Assembly: GCA_902620425.1 (NCBI GenBank)
Contig: CACNHX010000001.1
Span: 350,903-414,902, forward strand
Direction of reading: 5' to 3'
Source of the DNA: an uncultured Alphaproteobacteria bacterium
GTDB taxonomy: Bacteria > Pseudomonadota > Alphaproteobacteria > HIMB59 > GCA-002718135
DNA length: 64,000 nucleotides
Shown here: positions 49,405 to 59,423 of the stretch, one piece after another
Position numbering within the stretch: the first letter of the stretch is position 1
Layout: each line of letters begins with the position of its first letter
The notes under the pieces: generated by a model
The model's database searches: none
The model's input: only the letters and a program-made list of their open reading frames with translations
What the model was told of the DNA's origin: nothing
Position numbers and translations under genes: made by a program

Positions 49405-50333
49405 TATAGTTGATAATATTCTTTAGCTGTATTTATATCTTTGTTGATTTGCTTGGTTAATTCTTCAAAATTATTAAATTTTTGTTCAGACCTAATAAAT
49501 GTAAGGAATTCAACAGTCAATTCTTTACCATATATTTCTTCACTAAAATTAAACATATGTGTCTCTAGAAGGAGTTTGCTTCCATCAACTGTTGGTCTTA
49601 AACCAAAATTTGAAACACCTTTGTATTTTTTGCCTTCTAATATCACTTCCACACAGTAAACACCTCTTTTTGGTAATATGTGTTGATCTGGTATCATATT
49701 AGCAGTTGGAAAATTGATTTCTCTAGCTCTTTTATCACCTTCAATTATTGTTCCATGCATATGCCAGGGCCTACCTAAAGACTCAGTAACATCATCCATA
49801 TAACCATCTTTTATTTGTGATCGAATTATTGAAGATGAATATTTATCAGATTTATCAGCAAGCATAATAGGATCAATTAAATGAATATTAAAATTATTTT
49901 TTTCAGCATACTTTTCTAATGTTTTAAAATTACCTTTTCTGTCTTTTCCAAACTTAAAGTCAGTACCTATAACTAAGTATTTAATATTTAATTTATCAAT
50001 AAGAATTTTAGTTACAAAATCATCAGCTGATAATACTGATAGATTGTTATCAAAAGAAAAATCTATAAATATATCTAAACCCAATCTTTCAAGAAAATTT
50101 ATTTTATCATTTTGAGTATAAATATTAAAAGGCTCATTTATTTGATTAAAGTAAACACGAGGATGAGGATTAAAACTCATTATAGAAGATAATAAATTAT
50201 TGTTTGATGCAATCTCCTTAATTTTATTTATTATTTCTTGATGCCCTTTATGTATTCCATCGAAATTACCTATTGCGAGACAAAGGTTTAATTTTTCAAA
50301 ATCTGATGCTGTATCTAATTTATAAATTTTCAT
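49404..50333 (-). CDS. ribF: Bifunctional riboflavin kinase/FAD synthetase
   Basis: AIGNFDGIHKGHQEII, SSIIRSQIKDG, GRPWHMHGTIIEGDKRAREINFPTAN. Confidence 0.95.
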   Translation of the reverse strand: MKIYKLDTASDFEKLNLCLAIGNFDGIHKGHQEIINKIKEIASNNNLLSSIMSFNPHPRVYFNQINEPFNIYTQNDKINFLERLGLDIFIDFSFDNNLSVLSADDFVTKILIDKLNIKYLVIGTDFKFGKDRKGNFKTLEKYAEKNNFNIHLIDPIMLADKSDKYSSSIIRSQIKDGYMDDVTESLGRPWHMHGTIIEGDKRAREINFPTANMIPDQHILPKRGVYCVEVILEGKKYKGVSNFGLRPTVDGSKLLLETHMFNFSEEIYGKELTVEFLTFIRSEQKFNNFEELTKQINKDINTAKEYYQL

Positions 50334-50375
50334 AATATTTATAAATCAATTAGTATAGAAACTTATGGTTAGTAA

Positions 50376-51689
50376 CTACAAATATTTATTTAAGATATTT
50401 TCCAGATATTCTTGTCTTCCTGAACGAGGTTCTGGTTCAATATTATCATCGATTACTTTTTTATTTATATCATCTAATCCAGTATATTTATTATGAATAA
50501 ACTGGCCCAAACTTTTATTCCAGTCTTCATATCTATCTTCAATAAACTTAGGAATAACATTATCATTCATCATTTTTTCAACAGCAATAAGTGTTTTTGC
50601 ACATACATCCATACCCCCAATGTGAGCATGAAATAAATCTTCAGCATCAATAGATTGTCTTCTTATTTTTGCATCAAAGTTCATGCCTCCTTGGCCTAAG
50701 CCACCATTCTTAAAAATAAAATAAAAGGACATAATTAAGTCGGCAGGATTATTTGGGAATTGATCAGTATCCCAACCTATCAAAGTATCGCCTCTATTAA
50801 TATCAATACTTCCTAAGGCATTGTTTGAAGTAGCGTAAGCAATTTCATGTTCAAAATTATGACCAGATAAAGTTGCATGATTAACTTCAACATTTAGTTT
50901 AATCTCATTTTCTAAACCTGCCTTTCGTAAAAACGCTAAACAAGTTGCAGAGTCAAAGTCATATTGATGTTTAGTTGGTTCATGAGGTTTCGGTTCCAAT
51001 AAAATTTGACCTTTAAATCCTATTTTGTGTTTATAATTAACGACTAATTCTAAAAATCTTTGAAGATTAGCTGTTTCCTTAGTCATGTCAGTATTTAGAA
51101 TAGTTTCGTATCCTTCTCTTCCACCCCAAAGAACATAGTTTTGACCACCCAATCTCATCGTTGCATCCATACAGTCTTTTACTTGTGCAGCTTTATATGC
51201 AAAAACTTCTGGGTTTGGATTGGTAGAAGCACCACTCATATATCTTTTATGTGAAAAGGCATTTGCTGTTCCCCACAGTAATTTCATTCCTGAATCATTA
51301 ATTTTTTGTTCCATTAAATCTATAATATGAAAGAAATTTTTTTGTGTCTCAGCATAATTTGAACCTTCAGGAGAAATATCTCTATCGTGAAAGCAGAAAA
51401 AAGGTGTTTTTATTTTAGTGAAAAAATCAAACGCAGCATCAAGTTTCATTTCAGCCATTTTCATTTCATCACCTGCTTGCATCCAAGGTCTATCAAATGT
51501 TTGACCACCAAATGGATCAAGACCAGGCCAAGTAAATGTATGCCAATAACAAGTAGCAAACCTTAAATGCTCTTTCATAGACTTGCCTAAAACTTTTTTA
51601 TTTTCATCGTAAAACTTAAAAGCAAATGGATTTGTACTTTCTTCGCCTTCAAATTTAATCTCTGGTATTTTACTAAAGTATTCTGTCAT
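50376..51689 (-). CDS. xylA: Xylose isomerase
   Basis: RFATCYWHTFTWPGLDPFGGQTF, FFCFHDRDISPEG, LWGGREGYETILNTDM, LEPKPHEPTKHQYDFD. Confidence 0.97.
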   Translation of the reverse strand: MTEYFSKIPEIKFEGEESTNPFAFKFYDENKKVLGKSMKEHLRFATCYWHTFTWPGLDPFGGQTFDRPWMQAGDEMKMAEMKLDAAFDFFTKIKTPFFCFHDRDISPEGSNYAETQKNFFHIIDLMEQKINDSGMKLLWGTANAFSHKRYMSGASTNPNPEVFAYKAAQVKDCMDATMRLGGQNYVLWGGREGYETILNTDMTKETANLQRFLELVVNYKHKIGFKGQILLEPKPHEPTKHQYDFDSATCLAFLRKAGLENEIKLNVEVNHATLSGHNFEHEIAYATSNNALGSIDINRGDTLIGWDTDQFPNNPADLIMSFYFIFKNGGLGQGGMNFDAKIRRQSIDAEDLFHAHIGGMDVCAKTLIAVEKMMNDNVIPKFIEDRYEDWNKSLGQFIHNKYTGLDDINKKVIDDNIEPEPRSGRQEYLENILNKYL

Positions 51690-51717
51690 ATGATTTCCTA
51701 TATTATATTATATTACT

Positions 51718-52431
51718 CTATCTTGATGCCCAAAGTAAACCACGTTTATAAATTTTATTCATTTGTGGATGGTTTAATTCATGAGCAAAATGACCAAGAG
51801 AGATATAAAAAATTTTTCCTTTCCCAATTCGTCTTTTCCAAGCAACTGGCATTTCTACACCCTTTAACCATTCTGTTGTATATGCGTCACCACTTGATGA
51901 ACCAGGTTCTTGTTCAAGCTTCCAAACTTCATTACCTTTAAAAGTTGTCGTTGCTAAAACTTCATTTAATGGATCCACATGCATATAATATTGCTCTGAA
52001 TGATAATCAAAATCTTCAATGCCTTCCATGATTGGATCATCTTTTTTTGTTATATTTACTTTGTAATCATGAATACCATTTGGGTGACTTACCCATTGAC
52101 CACCAGTTAAGAACTGCCAATCAATTGATTGTCTAAATGCATCACACATTCCACCGTGATGACCAGCAAGACCGCAACCGTTGTGAACGGCTTTAATAAC
52201 ATTATTAACAGCAGTTTTTTTTATTTCTCCTCTTGGATCAAAATGAAAAGCCATAGTCACTATAGGTATAAGTAAATCCATTTCATGAACATAGTCTTCT
52301 GCAAATGCAGAAGTTTGATATTCTGCCCTAACCTCATATCCTTCAGGCTCTAACATGCCTTTGATTATTTCAGTACATTTCTCTGGCTCATGTCCTGGCC
52401 AACCTCCATAAACAATTAAAGCTTTTTTCAT
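51718..52431 (-). CDS. ThuA-like domain protein
   Basis: ALIVYGGWPGHEPEKC, GHHGGMCDAFR, YHSEQYYMHVDP, GKIFYISLGHFAHE. Confidence 0.9.
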   Translation of the reverse strand: MKKALIVYGGWPGHEPEKCTEIIKGMLEPEGYEVRAEYQTSAFAEDYVHEMDLLIPIVTMAFHFDPRGEIKKTAVNNVIKAVHNGCGLAGHHGGMCDAFRQSIDWQFLTGGQWVSHPNGIHDYKVNITKKDDPIMEGIEDFDYHSEQYYMHVDPLNEVLATTTFKGNEVWKLEQEPGSSSGDAYTTEWLKGVEMPVAWKRRIGKGKIFYISLGHFAHELNHPQMNKIYKRGLLWASR

Positions 52432-52441
52432 TTTATTCCTT

Positions 52442-53611
52442 TCACTTTAGTAAATTACTAATCTCATCTTCAGAGAAGTAATTTAAATTTTCAATAGAAC
52501 TTCTAAGTTCTATTTTCTTATTTTCTTTTGATGATGTAATAATACTATCTAGTATATCTAAAACGTGAAGGCTTAATTCTCCACTACATCTATTTAAACG
52601 ATTATTTTTTATTGCATCAACTGTTTCGCTGACACCAATACCTCTATAGTTCGCAATACCTGCTGACTCATTTGCTTTTTCAGATTTATTTTTAATATTT
52701 ATTTTACCTAAATTATTATTCTTGGTATCTATATTTTCCCAATCTCCATTTTTTGATTTACAAACTAGAATATCGCCTCCAAACATATTTGGATCAGGAA
52801 TATTTATTGAACCTTTATCACCGTATAACTCAATGTGATTCTTACTGTGTTTCCAAACATCAAAAGAAAAAAATGAATCAATTAATGCACCATTTTGAAA
52901 TTCTATTTGTGAAACTAATGTTGTTGGGATTTCAACTTCTATTTCTTGCCCTTGTCTATCGCCACTACAAATAACTCTTTTTTGATAAACTGTTCTTGAT
53001 TGCGTAAAAACATTTTTTGCAGAACCTAGTAAGTTTACTAATGCAGTAAAGTAATAGGGGCCCATATCAAGAATTGGGCCGCCACCATATTTGTAATAAA
53101 AATCTGGATTTGGGTGCCAAATTTCATGTCCGGCCACACCCATGGAAATACTACCAAGGTTTATTTTACCTATTTCATTTTGATCAATAATTTTTTTTGC
53201 TTCCTGAATACCAGCTCCAAGAAAAGTATCTGGAGCACAACCCACGTGTAAACCTTTTGAATTACCTAAATTAACCAACTCTTGACCATGCTCAAATTTT
53301 ATGGAGAGTGGCTTTTCTGAATAAGAATGTTTACCAGCTTCAAGAATTGATTTTGAAACTTCAAAGTGAACATCTGGGATTGTTAAATTTATAATTAATT
53401 CAATTTCTTTATTAGATAATATCTGATCTACAGATAATTGTTCTACCTCATACTTTTCTGCATAGTTTTTTGCAGCTTCATTTCTTATATCAGCACATGC
53501 AACTATTTGAAAATTATTAAAGTACTTCTGGGAATTACTAAAATATATATCAGCAATATTTCCACAACCAATAATTCCTACTTTCATAGTGCTATTCCTT
53601 AACTGCTCCAC
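52442..53611 (-). CDS. Gfo/Idh/MocA family oxidoreductase
   Basis: VGIIGCGNIADIYF, KHSYSEKPLSIKFEHG, GGGPILDMGPYYFTALVNLLG. Confidence 0.93.
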   Translation of the reverse strand: MEQLRNSTMKVGIIGCGNIADIYFSNSQKYFNNFQIVACADIRNEAAKNYAEKYEVEQLSVDQILSNKEIELIINLTIPDVHFEVSKSILEAGKHSYSEKPLSIKFEHGQELVNLGNSKGLHVGCAPDTFLGAGIQEAKKIIDQNEIGKINLGSISMGVAGHEIWHPNPDFYYKYGGGPILDMGPYYFTALVNLLGSAKNVFTQSRTVYQKRVICSGDRQGQEIEVEIPTTLVSQIEFQNGALIDSFFSFDVWKHSKNHIELYGDKGSINIPDPNMFGGDILVCKSKNGDWENIDTKNNNLGKINIKNKSEKANESAGIANYRGIGVSETVDAIKNNRLNRCSGELSLHVLDILDSIITSSKENKKIELRSSIENLNYFSEDEISNLLK

Positions 53612-54422
53612 CTGTTAAACCTGCAACAATATATTTTTGTAAAGCAAAAAAGAAAACTACTGCTGGTACAAGAGTTAATGATACATAAGCTAATATTTTA
53701 CCCCAATCAGTAAAGTACTCACCCCTAAAAACCATTATACCCATAGGCCATGAATAAAGAGATTCATCATTAATCATTATAAGTGGCAAAAGATAATTAT
53801 TCCAACTTCCTGTAAGAGTAATAACACTAACTGTTGCTAAAATTGGAGTTGATAAAGGAAGAGTAAACCTAAAATAAAATTGGGTATAGCTACAACCATC
53901 GCAAACAGCAGCTTCAAATATCTCTTTTGGCATTTGCCTAAAAAATCCTCGAAAAAGAATTATCGAAAAACCAAGTCCAAATGCAATTTGTGGAATTATA
54001 ACAGCCCAGCTTGTACCTAATAAACCAAAATCACGAACTCTTAAAAACAAAGGCAGAATTGCAGTTGCAAAAGGAAACATCAGTCCTAGTAAAAAATAAT
54101 TATAGAGAAATTTATTTGCCACGAATTTTACATGAGCAAAAACGAAAGCCGTCATTGAAGCAAATAAAACTACAAAAAAAGTGGTTCCAACTGCGTACAC
54201 TGTAGAGTTCCATAAAAATAGCCAAAAATCTGAATTAGCCAAAAGAGATGTATAATTTTCAAACTTCCAATCTATTGGCAAACCTAACGAGTTTGTTCTT
54301 AATTCACCTGTATGTTTAAATCCACCAATTACTGAAACATATAAGGGAATGATAATTACTCCAGCTAAAAAAAATAGAAGAAGGTATAAATAATAAGTTC
54401 TAAAATTTGTTTTCATTATCAT
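53592..54422 (-). CDS. Carbohydrate ABC transporter permease (MalG-type)
   Basis: EAAVCDGCSYTQFYFRFTLPLSTPILATV EAA loop; multi-TM. Confidence 0.92.
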   Translation of the reverse strand: MIMKTNFRTYYLYLLLFFLAGVIIIPLYVSVIGGFKHTGELRTNSLGLPIDWKFENYTSLLANSDFWLFLWNSTVYAVGTTFFVVLFASMTAFVFAHVKFVANKFLYNYFLLGLMFPFATAILPLFLRVRDFGLLGTSWAVIIPQIAFGLGFSIILFRGFFRQMPKEIFEAAVCDGCSYTQFYFRFTLPLSTPILATVSVITLTGSWNNYLLPLIMINDESLYSWPMGIMVFRGEYFTDWGKILAYVSLTLVPAVVFFFALQKYIVAGLTGGAVKE

Positions 54423-55299
54423 CTCTCATTAATGTTCTTTGATAGCCGATTGCAATAAATAAACAAATTAAAAATATTACAACTCCTACTGCACTTCCAA
54501 AACCTACTTTCATACGCATTACACCAAAGTAATACAAATATGAGACCATAGAATGTGTTACATTTGAAGGTCCTCCTCCAGTCAGCGGCATTATAATATC
54601 AAAAAGCTGTAAACTACCTAATAGTGATAAAAAAACTGAAAGCTTAATTGTTGGAATAAGCATTGGTATTTTAATTCTAAAGGCAGTTGTTATTGGGCCT
54701 GCCCCATCTACTTTAGCTGCTTCTAAAACTTCTTTAGAAATGGCTTGTAATCCTGCAATATAAATCATCATATGAATGCCAAAAAATTTCCAAAAAATAA
54801 CAATTAAAATTGCTACTAATGCCCAATCTTTATCACCAAGTACAAATGGTGCTTCTGCACCAAAAAATCCCCATATTGCTGCAACTAAACCATAATTACC
54901 ATCATAGATGTATGCCCAGATTAACGCTGTAACTATTTCTGCTAAAATAAATGGAAGAAAAAAAACTGTTCTAAAAAAAGCTGCTCCTCTTAGTTTATCT
55001 GAAATCATTAAAGCAATTAAAAGAGCAAATGGTAACTGAACAAATAATGATATAGCAATTATGTAAAAATTATTTTTGAGTGACATAATAAACACTCTAT
55101 TTTTGAATAAAAATTCATAATTTTTAAAACCAACAAATTTTTCTGGTGCACCATAGCCATTCCATCTAAAAAAACTGTAATAAGCAGCTTCTCCTATTGG
55201 AAGTACTACAAACAAAGTAAATATTGTTAAAGCAGGTATTAAAAAAATTATTATTGTATAATATCTACTAAGTAGTGCATCTAATTTTGGTGATCTCAT
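54400..55299 (-). CDS. Carbohydrate ABC transporter permease (MalF-type)
   Basis: EAAKVDGAGPITTAFRIKIPMLIPTI EAA loop; multi-TM. Confidence 0.92.
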   Translation of the reverse strand: MRSPKLDALLSRYYTIIIFLIPALTIFTLFVVLPIGEAAYYSFFRWNGYGAPEKFVGFKNYEFLFKNRVFIMSLKNNFYIIAISLFVQLPFALLIALMISDKLRGAAFFRTVFFLPFILAEIVTALIWAYIYDGNYGLVAAIWGFFGAEAPFVLGDKDWALVAILIVIFWKFFGIHMMIYIAGLQAISKEVLEAAKVDGAGPITTAFRIKIPMLIPTIKLSVFLSLLGSLQLFDIIMPLTGGGPSNVTHSMVSYLYYFGVMRMKVGFGSAVGVVIFLICLFIAIGYQRTLMRDDNENKF

Positions 55300-55309
55300 A
55301 GCAATGAAG

Positions 55310-55334
55310 AGGGCTCTTTAATTTAAAGAGCCCT
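55310..55334 (-). other. Near-perfect inverted repeat between substrate-binding protein and permease genes
   Basis: AGGGCTCTTTAA-T-TTAAAGAGCCCT; short U-poor tail on the - strand. Confidence 0.7.
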
Positions 55335-55343
55335 AAGATTTTG

Positions 55344-56594
55344 TTATTGATTAAATTCCCAAGCTTCTTGAACAGCTTGAGTAGCCTCTTCAGGAGTAAT
55401 GATTCCTGCAGCTAAATCCGTAGATACATCATTTACAACTCTTCCAATGTCAGCTCCTAAAAACTGATCATAGAAAATTTGATGATATTCTGAATTTGCA
55501 ATATTCTTAGCTACTTGTTTAAGAAATGGGTTTTGAATAGATGCATCTGCACCTTTTACAATTGGAATATAAGCACCTGCAGCAGCATCAGCTGATTGAA
55601 TTTGCTTATTTGTATAATGCATTATAAGCTCAACCGCTGAGTCAGGTGCGGAACTTGAAAATAACCAACCATTAATACCACCTAGTGTATCTCCAGGATT
55701 ACCGAGACCACCAGCTGTCATTGGCATATTAAACATTCCCATGTTATCATCACCAAGGCCTTCACCGCTTGCACTGTTTCCTTTTTGAGCTCCGTACATC
55801 CAGTTACCCATGAATGCCATAGCGCATTTTCCATCACCAAAGAAACCAGCTTGATCGGGCCAAGTGTGTGCTAAAAATCCTTTTTGGAAAGGTTCTAAAG
55901 CGACAAGCTCAAGCATTTGCTCACCTGATTTTATGTATTCTGGTCTGTCCCATCCTCCATTATTTAGAGAATCTAGGAATAAAGCTTTACCACCATTTCT
56001 AATATGAAGATGAGTCCATATAAAATGCACAGGCCATTTATCTTTACCGCCTAGACAAATTGGAGTTATTCCAGCAGCTTTAATTTGCTTTACTGCTGAC
56101 AAAAGATCATCCCACATTTTAATTGATGAAACATCAACTCCTGCTTGATTGATTAAATCTTTATTATACCACCAAGCTACTTGTGCTACTTGTTTTGGCA
56201 AACCTACTCTTTGTCCATTATATGTAAACGCATCAGCTGCTGCAGCACTAACAGTATCAAGATAACTATCTGGAACAAGATCAGATATGTCTCTTAAAAA
56301 TCCTGCTTCAGCTTGATCATACATAACTCCACCACTCCAGCTATAAAAAATATCAGGTCTATCATTTGATTGAAGCATAGTTGGTAACTTTGCTTTAAAA
56401 GATTCATTTTCTAGATACTGCATCTCAACAGTATGTCCTGTTTTTTCTTCAAACTCTTTTACAGCCTGCAACATACCAGGCATATTTAAATCGTCATCAG
56501 AAAAAAGATGTAGCCACTTAATAGTATCAGCTTTAGCTGAACTAAAAGAAGCTAAAATTATAATTGAAAAAAATAACTTAATTAATAATTTCAT
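55344..56594 (-). CDS. Extracellular sugar-binding protein of ABC transporter (MalE-like)
   Basis: Signal peptide LLIKLFFSIIILASFSSAKA; KWLHLFSDDDLNMPGMLQAVKEFEEKTGHTVEM, GGINGWLFSSSAPD. Confidence 0.92.
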   Translation of the reverse strand: MKLLIKLFFSIIILASFSSAKADTIKWLHLFSDDDLNMPGMLQAVKEFEEKTGHTVEMQYLENESFKAKLPTMLQSNDRPDIFYSWSGGVMYDQAEAGFLRDISDLVPDSYLDTVSAAAADAFTYNGQRVGLPKQVAQVAWWYNKDLINQAGVDVSSIKMWDDLLSAVKQIKAAGITPICLGGKDKWPVHFIWTHLHIRNGGKALFLDSLNNGGWDRPEYIKSGEQMLELVALEPFQKGFLAHTWPDQAGFFGDGKCAMAFMGNWMYGAQKGNSASGEGLGDDNMGMFNMPMTAGGLGNPGDTLGGINGWLFSSSAPDSAVELIMHYTNKQIQSADAAAGAYIPIVKGADASIQNPFLKQVAKNIANSEYHQIFYDQFLGADIGRVVNDVSTDLAAGIITPEEATQAVQEAWEFNQ

Positions 56595-56720
56595 CTAATC
56601 CTCCCATAGATTATCGTATTCTAAATTTTATAACACTTAACAATCTTTTTTAAACTAAAAAAAGTCAATTTTTAGCTTAAAACCTGCGATTTATGCTGTA
56701 AGATTAACGAAAGGTTTTTA

Positions 56721-58226
56721 ATGAAGAATAAACCAAACATATTAATATTTAATCCTGACCAGTGGAGAGGGGATATGCTTGGATATCTTGGATATCCTGG
56801 CGCACAAACCCCTAATTTGGATAGTATAATCAAAGAAGACGCAGTTGCATTTAAAAATGCTTTTTGCCAAGCAACAGTTTGTACACCAAGTCGTTGTTCA
56901 TTTATGACTGGCTGGTATCCACATGTACATGGTCATAGAACAATGCATTATATGCTACATACTGATCAAGGAGACTCTAGTATTTTATCCGAACTAAAAA
57001 ACAAAGATTACTTTATATGGTGGGGTGGAAAAAATGATTTGATAGCAGGACAAGAGGGTTATCGTAATCATTGTGATATTTATTTTGAACCAACGGATAG
57101 AGATTTTCAAAATTGGGGCTACACTCAACAACCTGGTACTCATGGAGGAGATCTATCATGGCGAGGACCTGAAGATGGAGATAATTATTATAGTTTCTTC
57201 AAAGGAAAATTAGATAAAAAAGATAAAGATATTTATTTCGATGACGATTGGTCCATGGTTTATGGAGCAATAGATTTTATAAAAGATTATAAAGAAAATA
57301 AACCATTCTGTTTATTTTTACCACTTGGTTATCCGCATCCTCCTTACTGTGTAGAGGATCCATGGTTCTCTTCAATTGATCGAAGCGTAATACCTAATAG
57401 ATATCAATACAAAAATTGGGAAGACAAGCCAAGTCTTTTAAAAGGAATTATGGATGGACAAAGAATGCAAGATTGGACCGATGAACGTTGGAATGAATTA
57501 CGAGCGGTATATCTTGGTATGTGTGCAAGAGTAGATTATCAATTTGGACTTTTGGTCAATCAACTAAAAAAAAATAATTTGTATGACGATACTTTAATAA
57601 TTTTTTTATCTGATCATGGTGACTTCACAGGTGATTATAATTTAGTTGAAAAAACACAAAATACTTTTCAAGACTGTCTTACTAATGTTCCTCTTATTAT
57701 TAAACCGCCAAAAAGTGAAAATACAATAAATGGAGTAAGCGATACAATGATTGAATTAATTGATATTGCTGGAACCATATATGATTACAGTAATATCGAG
57801 CCCTCATATTGGCATTTTGGCAAAAGTATTAAAAATTTTATTGAACAGAAAACTGATAATCATAGAGAAGAAGTATTTACGGAGGGTGGTAGACTTAGAT
57901 TAGAAAGACAAGCAAGTGAAAATCAAAGTCTTCAATTACCCCATGGTCTTTATTATCCTAGAGTTAGTTTACAAGGTCAAGAGGATGAAATTTTAATGCA
58001 TACTAAAGCAACAATGTGCAGAAATAAAAAATTTAAATATATTAAAAGAGCTTACGAGAAAGATGAGTTTTATAATTTAATCGAAGATCCTGGAGAAATT
58101 AATAATGTTATTGATGATCCTAAATATGGGTCAGAACTTAAAAAACTAAAAGATAAAATGCTTTCATGGTATCAAGAAACTTGTGATGTTGTTCCATTAA
58201 AAGGTGATGAAAGAGATTTCAATTAA
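56721..58226 (+). CDS. Sulfatase (Cys-type, alkaline-phosphatase superfamily)
   Basis: ILIFNPDQWRGDMLGYLG, VCTPSRCSFMTGWYP (C-x-P-x-R), IIFLSDHGDFTGDYNLVEK; no obvious signal peptide. Confidence 0.93.
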   Translation: MKNKPNILIFNPDQWRGDMLGYLGYPGAQTPNLDSIIKEDAVAFKNAFCQATVCTPSRCSFMTGWYPHVHGHRTMHYMLHTDQGDSSILSELKNKDYFIWWGGKNDLIAGQEGYRNHCDIYFEPTDRDFQNWGYTQQPGTHGGDLSWRGPEDGDNYYSFFKGKLDKKDKDIYFDDDWSMVYGAIDFIKDYKENKPFCLFLPLGYPHPPYCVEDPWFSSIDRSVIPNRYQYKNWEDKPSLLKGIMDGQRMQDWTDERWNELRAVYLGMCARVDYQFGLLVNQLKKNNLYDDTLIIFLSDHGDFTGDYNLVEKTQNTFQDCLTNVPLIIKPPKSENTINGVSDTMIELIDIAGTIYDYSNIEPSYWHFGKSIKNFIEQKTDNHREEVFTEGGRLRLERQASENQSLQLPHGLYYPRVSLQGQEDEILMHTKATMCRNKKFKYIKRAYEKDEFYNLIEDPGEINNVIDDPKYGSELKKLKDKMLSWYQETCDVVPLKGDERDFN

Positions 58227-59143
58227 TATAATTCGTTTTCAATTCTTGTAAGCCAATAGTCGACATCCATTTTCTTGTGACCAGTTAATAACCTCCAAAA
58301 CTTGACAACATTTATTTTATCAAGTCTATTAGTATCTGCTTCTTGCCAAGGATAGGACCTCATTAAAATATCATTGATAGTTTGATCCTTAGTTTCATCA
58401 GTCCAATACAAAGCTCGGTTTGGTAAAGGTTGATATTTTTTTTCAGGATCCCATAATAGTTCCTGTTTCTCAGTAGGCTGTAATCTTACTTTAAACATAT
58501 ATCTGATATCATCTGAAAAATTAACTCCAGCACCATGCCACAATCCATTATGAAAAATTCCTATTGTACCTGCTTTACATATGATATTTTTTTGTCCTTT
58601 TATATTTTGATATTTTGCGATTCCCATTTCATTTACAATTCTTAAATGTGTACCAGGAATATATCTTGTACCACCCATTTCTTTAGTAACAGCAGTTGGA
58701 AAGTAAAATAATTGGATATCGAAAGTAGTTCTTGGATCAATTGTGCTATCTTGATGATTAACTTGTGACATTTGTCTTTGATTTGCTTTTGCATAATATT
58801 TAGAAGGAAATGTTAAGTGAAGAAATTGATGGTCAACTACAGTTTTTGAACCAACTAAACTATTGATTGCTCCTGAGACAATTTCATTTTTAAATATTTT
58901 TTCCAAAGGAGAGTTTAAAGGGTAGGCATCTTTCAATGCAGTCCCAGCAGGTATTCTAGGTATACTACTAGAGGATTTTATATTTTGAAAGTAGTGCTGA
59001 ATATTATCAACATCATCAATATCAGTATGCCCAATATCATTTAAAAATTCTTTATTGATATCTTCATCAATTAAACCTTCAAAAAAAAGACAGCCACTAT
59101 TTGCAAATTCTGCCATTTGCTCAGTTGACAATAATTTTGTCAT
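58223..59143 (-). CDS. Phytanoyl-CoA dioxygenase (PhyH)-family Fe(II)/2OG oxygenase
   Basis: NHQDSTIDPRTTFDIQLFYFPTAVTKEMGGTRYIPGTHL...GIFHNGLWHGAGVNFSDDIRYMFKVRL: HxD...H facial triad and Arg. Confidence 0.85.
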   Translation of the reverse strand: MTKLLSTEQMAEFANSGCLFFEGLIDEDINKEFLNDIGHTDIDDVDNIQHYFQNIKSSSSIPRIPAGTALKDAYPLNSPLEKIFKNEIVSGAINSLVGSKTVVDHQFLHLTFPSKYYAKANQRQMSQVNHQDSTIDPRTTFDIQLFYFPTAVTKEMGGTRYIPGTHLRIVNEMGIAKYQNIKGQKNIICKAGTIGIFHNGLWHGAGVNFSDDIRYMFKVRLQPTEKQELLWDPEKKYQPLPNRALYWTDETKDQTINDILMRSYPWQEADTNRLDKINVVKFWRLLTGHKKMDVDYWLTRIENELY

Positions 59144-59144
59144 T

Positions 59145-59423
59145 TTAAAAATCTCCTTCTTCTATTTTTTCAAAAAAAAACTCATGCTTTAAATATGAAG
59201 TTCTAAATTCTTGACCAGGATGCTCTGGAATAGATTGACTCGATTGAAACAATCTCCATCCATCCAATAAAGCGTCAAGACCAGTGGGATAAGGTGGTTC
59301 ATCACTATCCCCTGTCATATGAAGTTTTTTTCCTGTCCCATCAAATGTTGCCCAAGAAATAACTTCTGCTTCTAGACTTGGAAACTTTAAATAAAGAACT
59401 AAAACTTTTTGTCTTTTAGTCAT
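59145..59423 (-). CDS. Small hypothetical protein (92 aa) between sulfatase and PhyH genes
   Basis: Open frame abutting both neighbours (1-nt and 0-nt gaps), same strand. Confidence 0.65.
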   Translation of the reverse strand: MTKRQKVLVLYLKFPSLEAEVISWATFDGTGKKLHMTGDSDEPPYPTGLDALLDGWRLFQSSQSIPEHPGQEFRTSYLKHEFFFEKIEEGDF

